Assembly (NCBI GenBank): GCA_030830245.1
Contig: JAURNJ010000274.1
Span: 1-7,688 of the forward strand
Source: Novosphingobium sp.
GTDB taxonomy: Bacteria > Pseudomonadota > Alphaproteobacteria > Sphingomonadales > Sphingomonadaceae
Length of the DNA: 7,688 nucleotides
Reading direction: 5' to 3'
Shown piece after piece: positions 1 through 6,919 of this stretch; position 1 is the stretch's first letter, and the number at the start of each line of letters is the position of its first letter. The notes under the pieces were generated by a model, which ran no database searches, was not told the DNA's origin, and saw only the letters and a program-made list of their open reading frames with translations. Position numbers and translations under genes: made by a program.

Positions 1-1366
1 CATCGTCGATCTGGAAGACTCGATCGCCGCCGTCGACGCCGAGGACAAGACACTGGCCTATGCGAACTGGCTGGGCGTGATCCGCGGCGACCTGACCGAC
101 ACCTTCGAGAAGGGCGGCCAGACGATGACCCGCGCGCTAGCTGGCGACAAGTCTGTGACGCGGGCGGATGGCAGCACGCTCAGCCTGCCGGGCCGCAGCC
201 TGCTGTTCGTGCGCAATGTCGGCCACCTGATGACCAATCCGGCGATCCTGTTGCCGGATGGTTCCGAGATTCCCGAAGGGATCATGGATGCCGTGATTAC
301 CAGCGCCATCGGCGCGCACGACGTCAACGGGCTCGGAAAGTTCCGCAACAGCCGCAAGGGTTCGATCTACATCGTCAAACCCAAGATGCACGGGCCGGAA
401 GAGTGCGCGTTCACCAACCAGCTGTTCGACGCGGTTGAAGACCTGCTTGGCCTTGCACGCCACACGATCAAGGTCGGGGTGATGGACGAGGAGCGGCGCA
501 CTTCGGCAAACCTTGACGCCTGCATCCATGCGGTGAAGGACCGCATCGTGTTCATCAACACCGGCTTTCTGGACCGCACCGGCGACGAGATCCACACCTC
601 GATGCGGGCCGGGCCGATGGTCCGCAAGGGCGCGATCAAGGGCAGCGAATGGATCGCCGCCTACGAGGCGCGCAATGTCGCCATCGGCCTCAAGCACGGT
701 CTTTCGGGCCGTGCCCAGATCGGCAAGGGCATGTGGGCCGCGCCCGACCGCATGGCCGCTATGATGGCGGAAAAGATCGCGCACCCGAAGACTGGCGCCA
801 ACACCGCCTGGGTGCCTTCGCCCACAGCCGCGACGCTGCACGCGATGCACTACCATCAGGTCGGCGTCTTTGCCGTACAGCAGGAAGTCGCCGCGCGGCC
901 AATGCCCGGCCTCGACAAGCTGCTCTCGGTGCCGCTGGCTCAGGGCACCAACTGGTCGGAAGAGGAGGTTCGCGCCGAACTCGACAACAATGCGCAGGGC
1001 CTGCTGGGCTATGTCGTGCGCTGGATCGATCAGGGCGTTGGCTGTTCCAAGGTTCCCGACATCGACGATGTGGGCCTGATGGAGGACCGCGCGACGCTGC
1101 GCATTTCTTCGCAGCACATGGCCAACTGGCTGCTCCATGGCGTTGCCACCCGCGAACAGGTGATGGATTCGCTGCATCGCATGGCGGCCAAGGTCGACGC
1201 CCAGAACGCCGCCGATCCGCTTTACGAGCCGACGGCGGGCAACTGGGAGACCAGCCTTGCCTTCCAGGCGGCCTGCGAGCTGGTATTCAAGGGCGTCGAG
1301 CAGCCCAGCGGCTATACCGAGCCATTGCTTCATGCCTGGCGGCAGAAGAAGAAGGCCGCGGGCTGA
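1..1366 (+). CDS. glcB: Malate synthase G, 3' part (5' end outside window)
   Basis: This enzyme condenses glyoxylate with acetyl-CoA to give malate and CoA, the second glyoxylate-shunt step, in the cytoplasm. The frame is open from base 2 to a TGA at 1364-1366, giving 454 residues; full-length malate synthase G is about 720, so roughly the first 270 are missing. Numbering from base 2, the catalytic arginine is in RNVGH (R71, codon 212). The Mg-binding acids are in MDEERR (E163, codon 488) and GFLDR (D191, codon 572). The catalytic base is in LMEDRA (D362, codon 1085), with the conserved GCSK cysteine (C348) before it. By alignment from memory these match E. coli GlcB R338, E427, D455, D631 and C617. 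The tail [11 protein letters not shown] is typical of the C-terminal domain. Nothing looks broken. A tightly spaced nitroreductase gene follows. The G isoform rather than A is clear from the long blocks such as GKGMWA and [10 protein letters not shown]. Confidence 0.96.
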   Translation, partial: IVDLEDSIAAVDAEDKTLAYANWLGVIRGDLTDTFEKGGQTMTRALAGDKSVTRADGSTLSLPGRSLLFVRNVGHLMTNPAILLPDGSEIPEGIMDAVITSAIGAHDVNGLGKFRNSRKGSIYIVKPKMHGPEECAFTNQLFDAVEDLLGLARHTIKVGVMDEERRTSANLDACIHAVKDRIVFINTGFLDRTGDEIHTSMRAGPMVRKGAIKGSEWIAAYEARNVAIGLKHGLSGRAQIGKGMWAAPDRMAAMMAEKIAHPKTGANTAWVPSPTAATLHAMHYHQVGVFAVQQEVAARPMPGLDKLLSVPLAQGTNWSEEEVRAELDNNAQGLLGYVVRWIDQGVGCSKVPDIDDVGLMEDRATLRISSQHMANWLLHGVATREQVMDSLHRMAAKVDAQNAADPLYEPTAGNWETSLAFQAACELVFKGVEQPSGYTEPLLHAWRQKKKAAG

Positions 1367-1370
1367 AACC

Positions 1371-1378
1371 GGGAGGGG
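1371..1378 (+). promoter_or_regulatory. Ribosome binding site that decides the first nitroreductase start
   Basis: The purine run GGGAGGGG lies just after the malate synthase stop. It abuts the ATG at 1379, which is too close to use well. It sits about 9 bases before the ATG at 1388, which is a normal distance. That start also matches the N-terminus of the downstream paralogue, so 1388 is preferred. Confidence 0.6.
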
Positions 1379-1387
1379 ATGAAGGGC

Positions 1388-2026
1388 ATGGAATTCGATC
1401 TGGCGCAGACTGACGCGCTGCTCACCACCACCCGCGCGGTGCGCAAGCGGCTGGATTTCGATCGACCCGTGCCGCGTGAAATCATCACCAGATGTATCGA
1501 GATTGCAGTGCAGGCGCCAACCGCCAGCAACAGTCAGTTGTGGCGCTGGATGATCGTGGACGATCCCGCAAAACGCGCGCAAATTGCCGAGATATACCGC
1601 GCAACCATGGCAGACAGGCAGAAGGTGACCGAGCCGTGGGATTCGCTCGGGCGCACAGCCCAGACCGACCGGGTGCATGACAGCGCCGGCTACCTTCGCG
1701 CCAACCTGGAGCGCGTGCCTGTGCTCGTTATCCCTTGCGTCGAGGGAAGGCCCGCGCCCGATGCCGCACCTGCTTCGCTCTCAGCGACCTATGGTTCGAT
1801 CTTCCCGGCAGTCTGGAGCTTCCAGCTGGCGTTGCGGTCGCGCGGGCTTGGCTCGGTATTCACCTCTGTGCTTGGCTTTCGCGAGCGAGAGGTGGCAGAA
1901 CTGCTGGGCATTCCGGACTACGTGCTGCAAGTGGCGATGATTCCGGTTGCCTATACGCTGGGAACCGATTTCAAACCGGCTGAACGCCCGCCGGTGAGCG
2001 AGATCATGCATTGGAACGAGTGGTAG
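1388..2026 (+). CDS. Nitroreductase-family FMN oxidoreductase, copy 1
   Basis: This is a 212-residue cytosolic flavoprotein of the nitroreductase superfamily (COG0778 type), expected to bind FMN as a homodimer and reduce a substrate with NAD(P)H. The actual substrate is unknown. Visible signs are the N-terminal FMN-phosphate-type motif TTRAVRKRLD (residues 14-23), the QAPTASNSQ loop (42-50) with WRW after it, and VIPCVEGRP (114-122). Further on are the core WSFQLALRSRGLGS (143-156) and a C-terminal HWNEW tail. The opening resembles, from memory, Mycobacterium tuberculosis Rv3368c-type nitroreductases. The start at 1388 is chosen over an ATG at 1379 because of ribosome-site spacing and because copy 2 begins with the same MEFDLAQTDALL. 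It lies 21 bases after malate synthase and 11 bases before copy 2, so co-transcription is likely. 'Nitroreductase' is a family label; ene-reduction, dehydrogenation or nitro reduction are all possible. Confidence 0.88.
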   Translation: MEFDLAQTDALLTTTRAVRKRLDFDRPVPREIITRCIEIAVQAPTASNSQLWRWMIVDDPAKRAQIAEIYRATMADRQKVTEPWDSLGRTAQTDRVHDSAGYLRANLERVPVLVIPCVEGRPAPDAAPASLSATYGSIFPAVWSFQLALRSRGLGSVFTSVLGFREREVAELLGIPDYVLQVAMIPVAYTLGTDFKPAERPPVSEIMHWNEW

Positions 2027-2032
2027 GGAGAG
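2026..2032 (+). promoter_or_regulatory. Ribosome binding site of nitroreductase copy 2, overlapping the copy 1 stop
   Basis: GGGAGAG begins on the last base of the copy 1 TAG stop and lies 5 bases before the ATG at 2038. It supports that start over an in-frame upstream ATG at 2011, which would lie inside copy 1 and lacks a site. The overlap suggests coupled translation of the two copies. Confidence 0.6.
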
Positions 2033-2037
2033 CGATA

Positions 2038-2679
2038 ATGGAATTCGATCTGGCGCAAACTGACGCATTGCTTTCAACTACCCGCGCGGTGCGCAAGCGG
2101 CTCGACCTCGAACGCGAAGTGCCCCGTTCGGTGATCGACGAATGCCTTGAACTTGCGGTTCAGGCGCCGACTGCGGGCAACAGCCAGACCTGGCGCTGGC
2201 TGGTGATCGACGATGCTGATCTTCGGGCCAAGGTGGCGCAGAGCTATCGCACCGCGCTTGCCGAAAGTTTCTTTCGCGACCAGGCGCATGCCGCCGCTGA
2301 ACGTGGCGAGGCGCAGACCTCGCGGGTGTATGACAGCGCAGCCTGGCTTGCGGACAACCTGCACAAGGTGCCGGTTTTCGTCATCCCCTGTGTCGAGGGG
2401 CGGCCCGAGCCGGGGGCGCATGCTGCCTTTCAAGCTTCGGTCTATGGATCGATCTATCCAGCGATGTGGAGCTTCCAGCTGGCCTTGCGATCGCGCGGGC
2501 TTGGCTCGACGCTGACCACGATCCACCTCTTCAAGGAACAGGAGGTCGCCGAAATCCTCGGCGTGCCGGACGGCATCCTGCAGGTCGCGCTGTTGCCGGT
2601 CGCCTATACCAAGGGGACCGATTTCAAGCGCGCCGTTCGCCCGCCAGCGAGCGAGATCACGCACTGGAACGGGTGGTAA
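2038..2679 (+). CDS. Nitroreductase-family FMN oxidoreductase, copy 2
   Basis: This 213-residue paralogue of the preceding gene is about 60% identical to it by hand count and is predicted to be an FMN-dependent cytosolic oxidoreductase of unknown substrate. It keeps the TTRAVRKRLD motif (14-23), QAPTAGNSQ (42-50), VIPCVEGRP (115-123), WSFQLALRSRGLGS (144-157) and the HWNGW C-terminus. The strongest difference is residues about 72-92, where copy 2 has a charged, alanine-rich stretch (SFFRDQAHAAAERGE) unlike copy 1. This position often lies near the active-site cap in nitroreductases, so the two copies may differ in substrate. That last point is inference. The start at 2038 has a good ribosome site and matches the copy 1 start. 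The gene sits between copy 1 and the LLM oxidoreductase, all in the same direction. No frameshift or missing motif is seen, so both copies look functional. Confidence 0.88.
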   Translation: MEFDLAQTDALLSTTRAVRKRLDLEREVPRSVIDECLELAVQAPTAGNSQTWRWLVIDDADLRAKVAQSYRTALAESFFRDQAHAAAERGEAQTSRVYDSAAWLADNLHKVPVFVIPCVEGRPEPGAHAAFQASVYGSIYPAMWSFQLALRSRGLGSTLTTIHLFKEQEVAEILGVPDGILQVALLPVAYTKGTDFKRAVRPPASEITHWNGW

Positions 2680-2696
2680 TTCAGAAACGCAATCGC

Positions 2697-2704
2697 GGAG
2701 AGGA
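2697..2704 (+). promoter_or_regulatory. Ribosome binding site of the LLM oxidoreductase
   Basis: GGAGAGGA ends 8 bases before the ATG at 2713 and supports that start. The surrounding 33-base gap after nitroreductase copy 2 shows no hairpin or other signal. Confidence 0.6.
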
Positions 2705-2712
2705 CACAGGCA

Positions 2713-3636
2713 ATGAAAGCCACTTACAACATGACCGTCGAGCAGCTGGTGGGCAACAGGCCCGATCTGGCGAGCGACAATACCCGCAAGGTCGCGACGG
2801 CCGCCGAGGCGGCGGGGTTCGATGCATGCAACCTCACCGATCACCCGTTTCCGGACGCGACCTGGCTCAGCAACAGCGGGCATAATGCGTTCGATCCGCT
2901 TGCCGCGCTCTGCTTCGTTGCCGGCTTCACCACCCGCATCAAGCTGCACACCAACATTGTGGTGCTGCCCTATCGAAACCCGTTCATGACCTCGAAGGAA
3001 GCGACGACGCTCGACGTCCTGTCAAACGGGCGGCTGATCCTGGGCGTCGGGGTCGGCTATCTCGAAGGCGAGTACGATGCGCTCGGGGTCGATTTCAAGC
3101 AGCGCGGCAAGCTGATGGACGAGGCGATCGACGCCATGAAGGAAGCCTGGCGAGGCGAGGTCATGGCCTACGAGGGAATGAATTTCACCGCGCGCAACAA
3201 CATCCAGTTCCCGCCACCCATCCAACGCCCGCACCCGCCGATCTGGTGCGGCGGCAATGGCGGCCTCGCCGTTCGCAGGGCGGCGGAGCGTTGCGACGGC
3301 TGGACGCCGTTCTTCATGCCGCCGGGCAAGGTGGGCGAACGTCACCCCGATGCGATCACGACCGTGGCTCAGCTCAAGGACCGCGTGGACGCCATCGGCG
3401 AGATGCGGGCAGCAGCCGGGCGCACCGGGCATTTCGACATATCGCCGATGTCTCCGGTGCCGGTCACGGCCCGCACCACCGAAGTTGCCGACCGGTTCCT
3501 TGCCAGCGCGACCGGACTCGCCGCTGCTGGGGTTACATGGGTCGGGCTCGGCATGCCGGGCGAGGAGGCTTCGGAAATCTGCGAGAACCTTGCATGGTTC
3601 GGCGAGGCAGTCCTGCCGCAGCTTCACGCGCTCTGA
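2713..3636 (+). CDS. Luciferase-like (LLM) flavin/F420-type oxidoreductase
   Basis: This 307-residue TIM-barrel oxidoreductase belongs to the bacterial luciferase-like superfamily. It most resembles the 'Rv2161c-type' probable F420-dependent group (from memory). Signs include an [14 protein letters not shown] segment (31-44), the strand [11 protein letters not shown] (80-90) and the signature [20 protein letters not shown] (97-116). GVDFKQRG (125-132) and the barrel strand PPIWCGG (175-181) follow. Length is normal for the group and no key segment appears lost. Members reduce or oxygenate small organic molecules using F420 or FMN. Sphingomonads are not generally known to make F420, so FMN is a real alternative and the substrate is unknown. 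It follows two nitroreductase genes in the same direction and is probably part of the same operon, perhaps as a joint redox pathway or with a nitroreductase as flavin reductase. Its last 13 bases overlap the end of convergent rsmA. Confidence 0.88.
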   Translation: MKATYNMTVEQLVGNRPDLASDNTRKVATAAEAAGFDACNLTDHPFPDATWLSNSGHNAFDPLAALCFVAGFTTRIKLHTNIVVLPYRNPFMTSKEATTLDVLSNGRLILGVGVGYLEGEYDALGVDFKQRGKLMDEAIDAMKEAWRGEVMAYEGMNFTARNNIQFPPPIQRPHPPIWCGGNGGLAVRRAAERCDGWTPFFMPPGKVGERHPDAITTVAQLKDRVDAIGEMRAAAGRTGHFDISPMSPVPVTARTTEVADRFLASATGLAAAGVTWVGLGMPGEEASEICENLAWFGEAVLPQLHAL

Positions 3637-4460
3637 TTCTCTCCGAGCGCGCGGGTCAGCGCGACAAATTCGTCTACCGATAGCGTCTCGGCGCGGCGCT
3701 GCGGGTCGATGCCGAGCAGGCCCAGCGCCTCGACAGCGCCGGGCAGGGCCTTCAGGCTCTGGCGCAGCATCTTGCGGCGCTGGCCGAAGGCCGCTTCGGT
3801 GATGCGCGACAAAAGCCTTGCCGAAACACCTTCCGGCATGCCCTTGGGCTCGACGTGGACGACTGCGCTCATCACCTTGGGCGGCGGGGTAAAGGCGCTG
3901 CGGTGGACTTTCATCGCAAGGCGCGCGGTGCTGCGCCACTGCGCCAGAACCGATAGCCGCCCATAGGCCGAAGTGCCGGGCTGGGCGACTATGCGGCGCG
4001 CCACTTCCTCCTGGAACATCAGCGTGAGCGAGGTCCAGCGGCGCGGCCAATTCTCGCCTGAAAGCCAGCGTGTGAACAGTTCTGTGCCGACGTTGTAGGG
4101 CAGGTTGGAGACGATGGCATAGGGCTGCCCCTGCATAAGCTCGTCATGATCGAGTTTGAGCGCATCGCCCTCCACAACCTGCAATTGGCCGGGGAAGGCG
4201 GCTTCCAGCTCCGCGAGTGCGGGCAGGCAGCGCCGGTCCATTTCGATGGCAGTAACCTGCGCCCCGGCGCGCAGCAGGGCGCGGGTGAGGCCGCCGGGGC
4301 CGGGGCCGATTTCCAGTACGGCCTTGCCGGAAAGATCGCCGGGAATAGCCGCGATCCGATCGAGCAGTTGCTCGTCGAACAGAAAATTCTGGCCCAGCGC
4401 CTTGCTCGCCGACAGGCCATGGCGGGCGATGACTTCTCGCAGGGGCGGGAGTGAGGACAT
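3624..4460 (-). CDS. rsmA: 16S rRNA (adenine1518/1519-N6)-dimethyltransferase RsmA (KsgA)
   Basis: RsmA uses S-adenosylmethionine to dimethylate two adjacent adenosines in the 3'-terminal helix of 16S rRNA, a late step of small-subunit assembly; its loss gives kasugamycin resistance. The 278-residue protein is normal in length. It shows [10 protein letters not shown] (20-29), the SAM motif [13 protein letters not shown] (48-59), acidic EMDRR (73-77), GDALKLD (98-104) and the catalytic SNLPYN (118-123). FQEEVA (149-154), FTPPPKV (190-196) and the C-terminal [14 protein letters not shown] (224-237) complete the set. The ATG at 4460 is chosen because it gives the family N-terminus and overlaps the pdxA stop by one base (TGATG). 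An open extension upstream, to 4757, lies wholly over pdxA and is not family-like. No strong ribosome site is seen, so translation is probably coupled to pdxA. It is the last gene of the leftward operon in this window and ends inside the convergent LLM gene. Confidence 0.97.
   Translation of the reverse strand: MSSLPPLREVIARHGLSASKALGQNFLFDEQLLDRIAAIPGDLSGKAVLEIGPGPGGLTRALLRAGAQVTAIEMDRRCLPALAELEAAFPGQLQVVEGDALKLDHDELMQGQPYAIVSNLPYNVGTELFTRWLSGENWPRRWTSLTLMFQEEVARRIVAQPGTSAYGRLSVLAQWRSTARLAMKVHRSAFTPPPKVMSAVVHVEPKGMPEGVSARLLSRITEAAFGQRRKMLRQSLKALPGAVEALGLLGIDPQRRAETLSVDEFVALTRALGENQSA
3627..3651. repeat. Short inverted repeat at the convergent gene ends
   Basis: CGCGCTC at 3627-3633 is complementary to GAGCGCG at 3645-3651, giving a 7-base GC-rich stem with an 11-base loop. 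It sits where the convergent LLM and rsmA genes end and covers the LLM stop codon. There is no T-run on either strand, so it is not a classical intrinsic terminator. It may still slow or end transcription from both sides, or be a chance repeat in GC-rich DNA. Confidence 0.3.
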
Positions 4461-5467
4461 CAGGCCCGCGCCCGTCGCGCGGCGCACTCCCCTGCCATGC
4501 GGATCGCGGCGATCATCGCGCCGGGATCGGCCGCGTTCTTTCCGGCAAGGGCGAAGGCAGTGCCGTGATCGGGCGAGGTGCGGACAATGGGCAGGCCGAG
4601 CGTGACGTTCACCGCCTTGTCGAAGTCGAGCGCCTTCACCGGGATGAGCGCCTGATCGTGATACATGCACAGCGCCACGTCGAAACGTTCGCGCTCGTGC
4701 GGGGCGAAAAGCGAGTCGGCTGGATGCGGGCCGGTGACGTTCAGGCCCTCGGCGCACAGGGTCTCGATGGCAGGCACGATAATTCGAGCTTCCTCATCGC
4801 CAAACCGCCCTTCTTCGCCCGCATGCGGGTTGAGACCGCAGACGGCAATGCGGGGGTGGGTAAGTGCGAAGTCGCGCGCCAGCACTCTGGCCACGGTTCG
4901 TGCGCGGCGCACGATCAGGTCGCTGGTCAGCAGGCTCGGAACGAGGCCAATCGCTTCGTGGACGGTGATTGGAACTGTGCACAGGCTCGGCCCGGCAAGC
5001 ATCATCACTGCGTCCTCGCGCGCGACGCCGCAAGCCTCGGCCACGAATTCGGTCTGGCCCGGGTAGTCCCAGCCTACTTCGGCTAGCCTTGCCTTGGAGA
5101 TGGGCGCAGTTACCAGTCCGCTGGCCTCACCGGCAATCGCCAGCCGCGTTGCCCAGGTCAGCGATGCAAAGGCGAGTTGCGCACCATCGTGAGTCGGAAT
5201 GCCGGGTGTAAAGTCATGGTCTGCCGAACCGAGCACGGGCAGGCCGTGTGCGAATGCCTCGGTGGCCTCGCCCGGATGGGCAATCGGCACCAGCGGAACA
5301 TGCATCCTGCGCGAAGCTGCGGCGGCCGGCAACAGCCCCTTGCCTTTCACAACAAAGAATGGCGGCAGGAGTTCGTCCTCGCGCACGGCCCAGGCCTCGG
5401 CGATCAGTTCCGGCCCCACCCCGGCCGGATCGCCCAGCGAAACGGCAAGGGGTGCTCGTGCATCCAC
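4460..5467 (-). CDS. pdxA: 4-hydroxythreonine-4-phosphate dehydrogenase PdxA
   Basis: PdxA oxidises 4-phosphohydroxy-L-threonine with NAD(P)+ to the unstable amino-ketone that PdxJ condenses with deoxyxylulose 5-phosphate, in the DXP-dependent vitamin B6 pathway. The 335-residue cytosolic protein is normal in length. It has the N-terminal GDPAGVGPE (12-20), TAPISK (120-125), and three metal-binding histidines: H170 in TVHEA, H215 in LNPHAGE and H270 in MYHDQ. These correspond to E. coli H166, H211 and H266. [15 protein letters not shown] near 290-304 is also typical. Where E. coli has GHTEF (H136, substrate contact), this protein has GQTEF (Q138). The start is a GTG at 5467, one base after the surA stop. 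The next in-frame ATG is at residue 55, too far in, and the nearby ATG at 5463 is out of frame. No clear ribosome site is present, so translation is probably coupled to surA. Its stop overlaps the rsmA start. Confidence 0.96.
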   Translation of the reverse strand: MDARAPLAVSLGDPAGVGPELIAEAWAVREDELLPPFFVVKGKGLLPAAAASRRMHVPLVPIAHPGEATEAFAHGLPVLGSADHDFTPGIPTHDGAQLAFASLTWATRLAIAGEASGLVTAPISKARLAEVGWDYPGQTEFVAEACGVAREDAVMMLAGPSLCTVPITVHEAIGLVPSLLTSDLIVRRARTVARVLARDFALTHPRIAVCGLNPHAGEEGRFGDEEARIIVPAIETLCAEGLNVTGPHPADSLFAPHERERFDVALCMYHDQALIPVKALDFDKAVNVTLGLPIVRTSPDHGTAFALAGKNAADPGAMIAAIRMAGECAARRARA

Positions 5468-5468
5468 G

Positions 5469-6815
5469 TCAGTTGTATTCGATGATCGCGTCGCGGCGCA
5501 GGTCGCGCAGGTAGATCTGTGCGCGCTTGTTGATCCGGTCCTCTTCCATCTGGCCCATGAGCTGGTCGAAGCTGGGGCCGGAATCGCTCTGCGGATCGTC
5601 GCGCCCGCACATCATCAGCACGCGCACGCCGTCCTCGATCGAGCCGAACGGGGGCGAGGTTTCGCCCAGCGAGAGGCCGAGAACCGCGCTTTGCAGCGGC
5701 CCCGGCAGGTCGCGGGCACGCACCTGGTCGTTGGATACGACCGTCGCGCCGATTCCAGCGGCAACCTGATCAACCGCGCCGCAGCCCTTCGCGCTCTGCA
5801 TGGCACGCGCAAACTCACCCGCGCGCGCCTGGGCCTGGGCCTCCGAAGTGCCCTTGGGGAAGGAGATGGAAATCTGCTTGAGCGAGAGCACCGCGTCGCG
5901 CGGATCGGCCATAAGCACCTGGCGCTTGTCGATCATGTAGATGATGGAAAAGCCGCCGGGCAACTCGATCGGTCCGACCAGCTGGCCGGACTGCATCTGG
6001 CGCGCGGCGCTTGCCAGCTCGGCGGGAAGCTGGGCCAGCCTGATCCAGCCAAGATCGCCCCCGACCGCTGCGGTCGATGCCTGCGAATACTGGCGGGCAT
6101 AGGCAACGAAGCTGCCGCCCTGGCGCAGCTGATCGACGATCTTGACCGCATTGTCGTAGACCTGCTGGCGCGCTTCGGCGGGCGCGGCGAGGTAAATCTC
6201 GCCGATGCGGTATTCCTCCGTGCCCTTGGCCGCCTTAAGCCGTTCGAGCAGTTCGTTCACTTCTTCGTCCGAGATATTGATGAACGGTGAAACATTGCGC
6301 GAAAGCAGTCGCTGCCATGCCATTTCGCCCTTGATCTGGCGCTTGAGCGAGGCTGGCGATGAGCCGATGCGCTTCAGGTAGGCATCCATCGCCGCAGCGT
6401 TCTGGTTGAAGTTCTGCGTCGCGACGCGCGCGTAGGATTCCTCGACCTCACTATCCTCGATCTCGATCTTGGACGCCGCCGCTTCCTGAATCTGTAGGAT
6501 TTCGTCTATCAGGTTGCGAAGCACCTGTTCGCGCAGCCGCTGCACCTCGTCTTCGGGCACCTGGTTCTGGTTCGCCGCGAGGATGAGCGCGAGGCGCTGA
6601 TCGACATCGGTGCCGGTGATGATGTCGCCGTTCACCACTGCGGTCGCCCGGCGTACGTTGGGATTGACCTTGCCGAACAACTTCACGTTTTCGGGAATTG
6701 CAAGTTCGCCTTGCAGGCTCGTTTGCGCAGGCGCGACAGCCGGCAAGGCGAGTGCTGCGGCAAATGGGAGCACGGCCAGGAGGCGGAGCGATGCGTAACG
6801 TTTCAAACCTGTCAT
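5469..6815 (-). CDS. surA: Periplasmic chaperone / peptidyl-prolyl isomerase SurA
   Basis: SurA escorts unfolded outer-membrane beta-barrel proteins, including LptD, across the periplasm to the BAM complex. From the ATG at 6815 it is 448 residues, close to the family norm (E. coli 428). It has a signal peptide (basic start, hydrophobic core about 11-24, probable cut after APA at residue 30). The SurA N-terminal chaperone domain is about 55-195, rich in helices (VNGDIITGTDVDQRL at 62-76). A parvulin domain lies at about 203-300 (YSQASTAAVGGDLGW at 243-257, ELPGGFSIIYMIDKR at 284-298). A second, more divergent parvulin-like domain is about 308-405. The start is chosen because it opens directly into the signal peptide; in-frame ATGs at 6863 and further upstream would bury the signal peptide behind extra residues. 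The ribosome site is poor (ACGG just before the ATG), so the start is less certain than the gene. It lies downstream of lptD and ends 1 base before pdxA. Confidence 0.94.
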   Translation of the reverse strand: MTGLKRYASLRLLAVLPFAAALALPAVAPAQTSLQGELAIPENVKLFGKVNPNVRRATAVVNGDIITGTDVDQRLALILAANQNQVPEDEVQRLREQVLRNLIDEILQIQEAAASKIEIEDSEVEESYARVATQNFNQNAAAMDAYLKRIGSSPASLKRQIKGEMAWQRLLSRNVSPFINISDEEVNELLERLKAAKGTEEYRIGEIYLAAPAEARQQVYDNAVKIVDQLRQGGSFVAYARQYSQASTAAVGGDLGWIRLAQLPAELASAARQMQSGQLVGPIELPGGFSIIYMIDKRQVLMADPRDAVLSLKQISISFPKGTSEAQAQARAGEFARAMQSAKGCGAVDQVAAGIGATVVSNDQVRARDLPGPLQSAVLGLSLGETSPPFGSIEDGVRVLMMCGRDDPQSDSGPSFDQLMGQMEEDRINKRAQIYLRDLRRDAIIEYN

Positions 6816-6919
6816 CCGTTTTGCGTCTAGAAAGAGCGACCGAATACTAGCCAACCGCTCCATGTCAGCGGGCCGATTAACCCAAACTGAGCGTTGCCGA
6901 TAGGGCATTTGGACAATCC
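6816..6919 (-). other. lptD-surA intergenic spacer, no clear signal
   Basis: This 104-base gap is the longest non-coding stretch in the window. Reading leftward it is more AT-rich than the genes around it and holds two in-frame upstream ATGs for surA (at 6863, and via another start near 6908). I see no convincing promoter, hairpin or strong ribosome site. A surA-proximal promoter is possible but not supported. Confidence 0.4.

Larger units (their letters stand above)
1388..2679 (+). repeat. Tandem gene duplication (two nitroreductase copies, about 650-base period)
   Basis: The two genes align over their whole length with an offset of 650 bases at the 5' end and 653 bases near the 3' end, a one-codon difference. 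The first 29 bases (1388-1416 and 2038-2066) differ at one position only. A 23-base block is identical at 1430-1452 and 2080-2102. Further identical blocks are 1814-1830 with 2467-2483 and 1838-1855 with 2491-2508. Other regions have diverged strongly at the protein level, so this is not a very recent duplication. Confidence 0.9.

Noticed and set aside
137..1678. Long open frame of 513 codons on the minus strand opposite malate synthase
   Set aside because: It lies antisense to a clearly conserved enzyme and runs into the next gene. Its arginine/histidine/alanine-rich product has no recognisable motif. Such frames are common opposite high-GC genes.
2074..2949. Open frame of 291 codons on the minus strand opposite nitroreductase copy 2
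   Set aside because: It is a shadow frame of a conserved coding gene, and its sequence looks like reverse-complement translation with no domain.
3022..4050. Open frame of 342 codons on the minus strand across the LLM and rsmA ends
   Set aside because: It crosses both real genes out of frame and is rich in Arg, Ala and Pro, with no family features.
4461..4757. Upstream extension of the rsmA frame
   Set aside because: It lies entirely over pdxA, is not RsmA-like, and the family N-terminus begins at the ATG at 4460.
5199..6290. Open frame of 363 codons on the plus strand across pdxA and surA
   Set aside because: It spans two genuine genes on the other strand, has low-complexity composition and no motif, and has no ribosome site of note.
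6824..6859. Possible surA promoter on the minus strand (TTGGCT, 17 bases, TCTAGA)
   Set aside because: The spacing is right but the -10 box matches only three of six consensus bases and would leave an almost leaderless transcript, so it is too weak to call.
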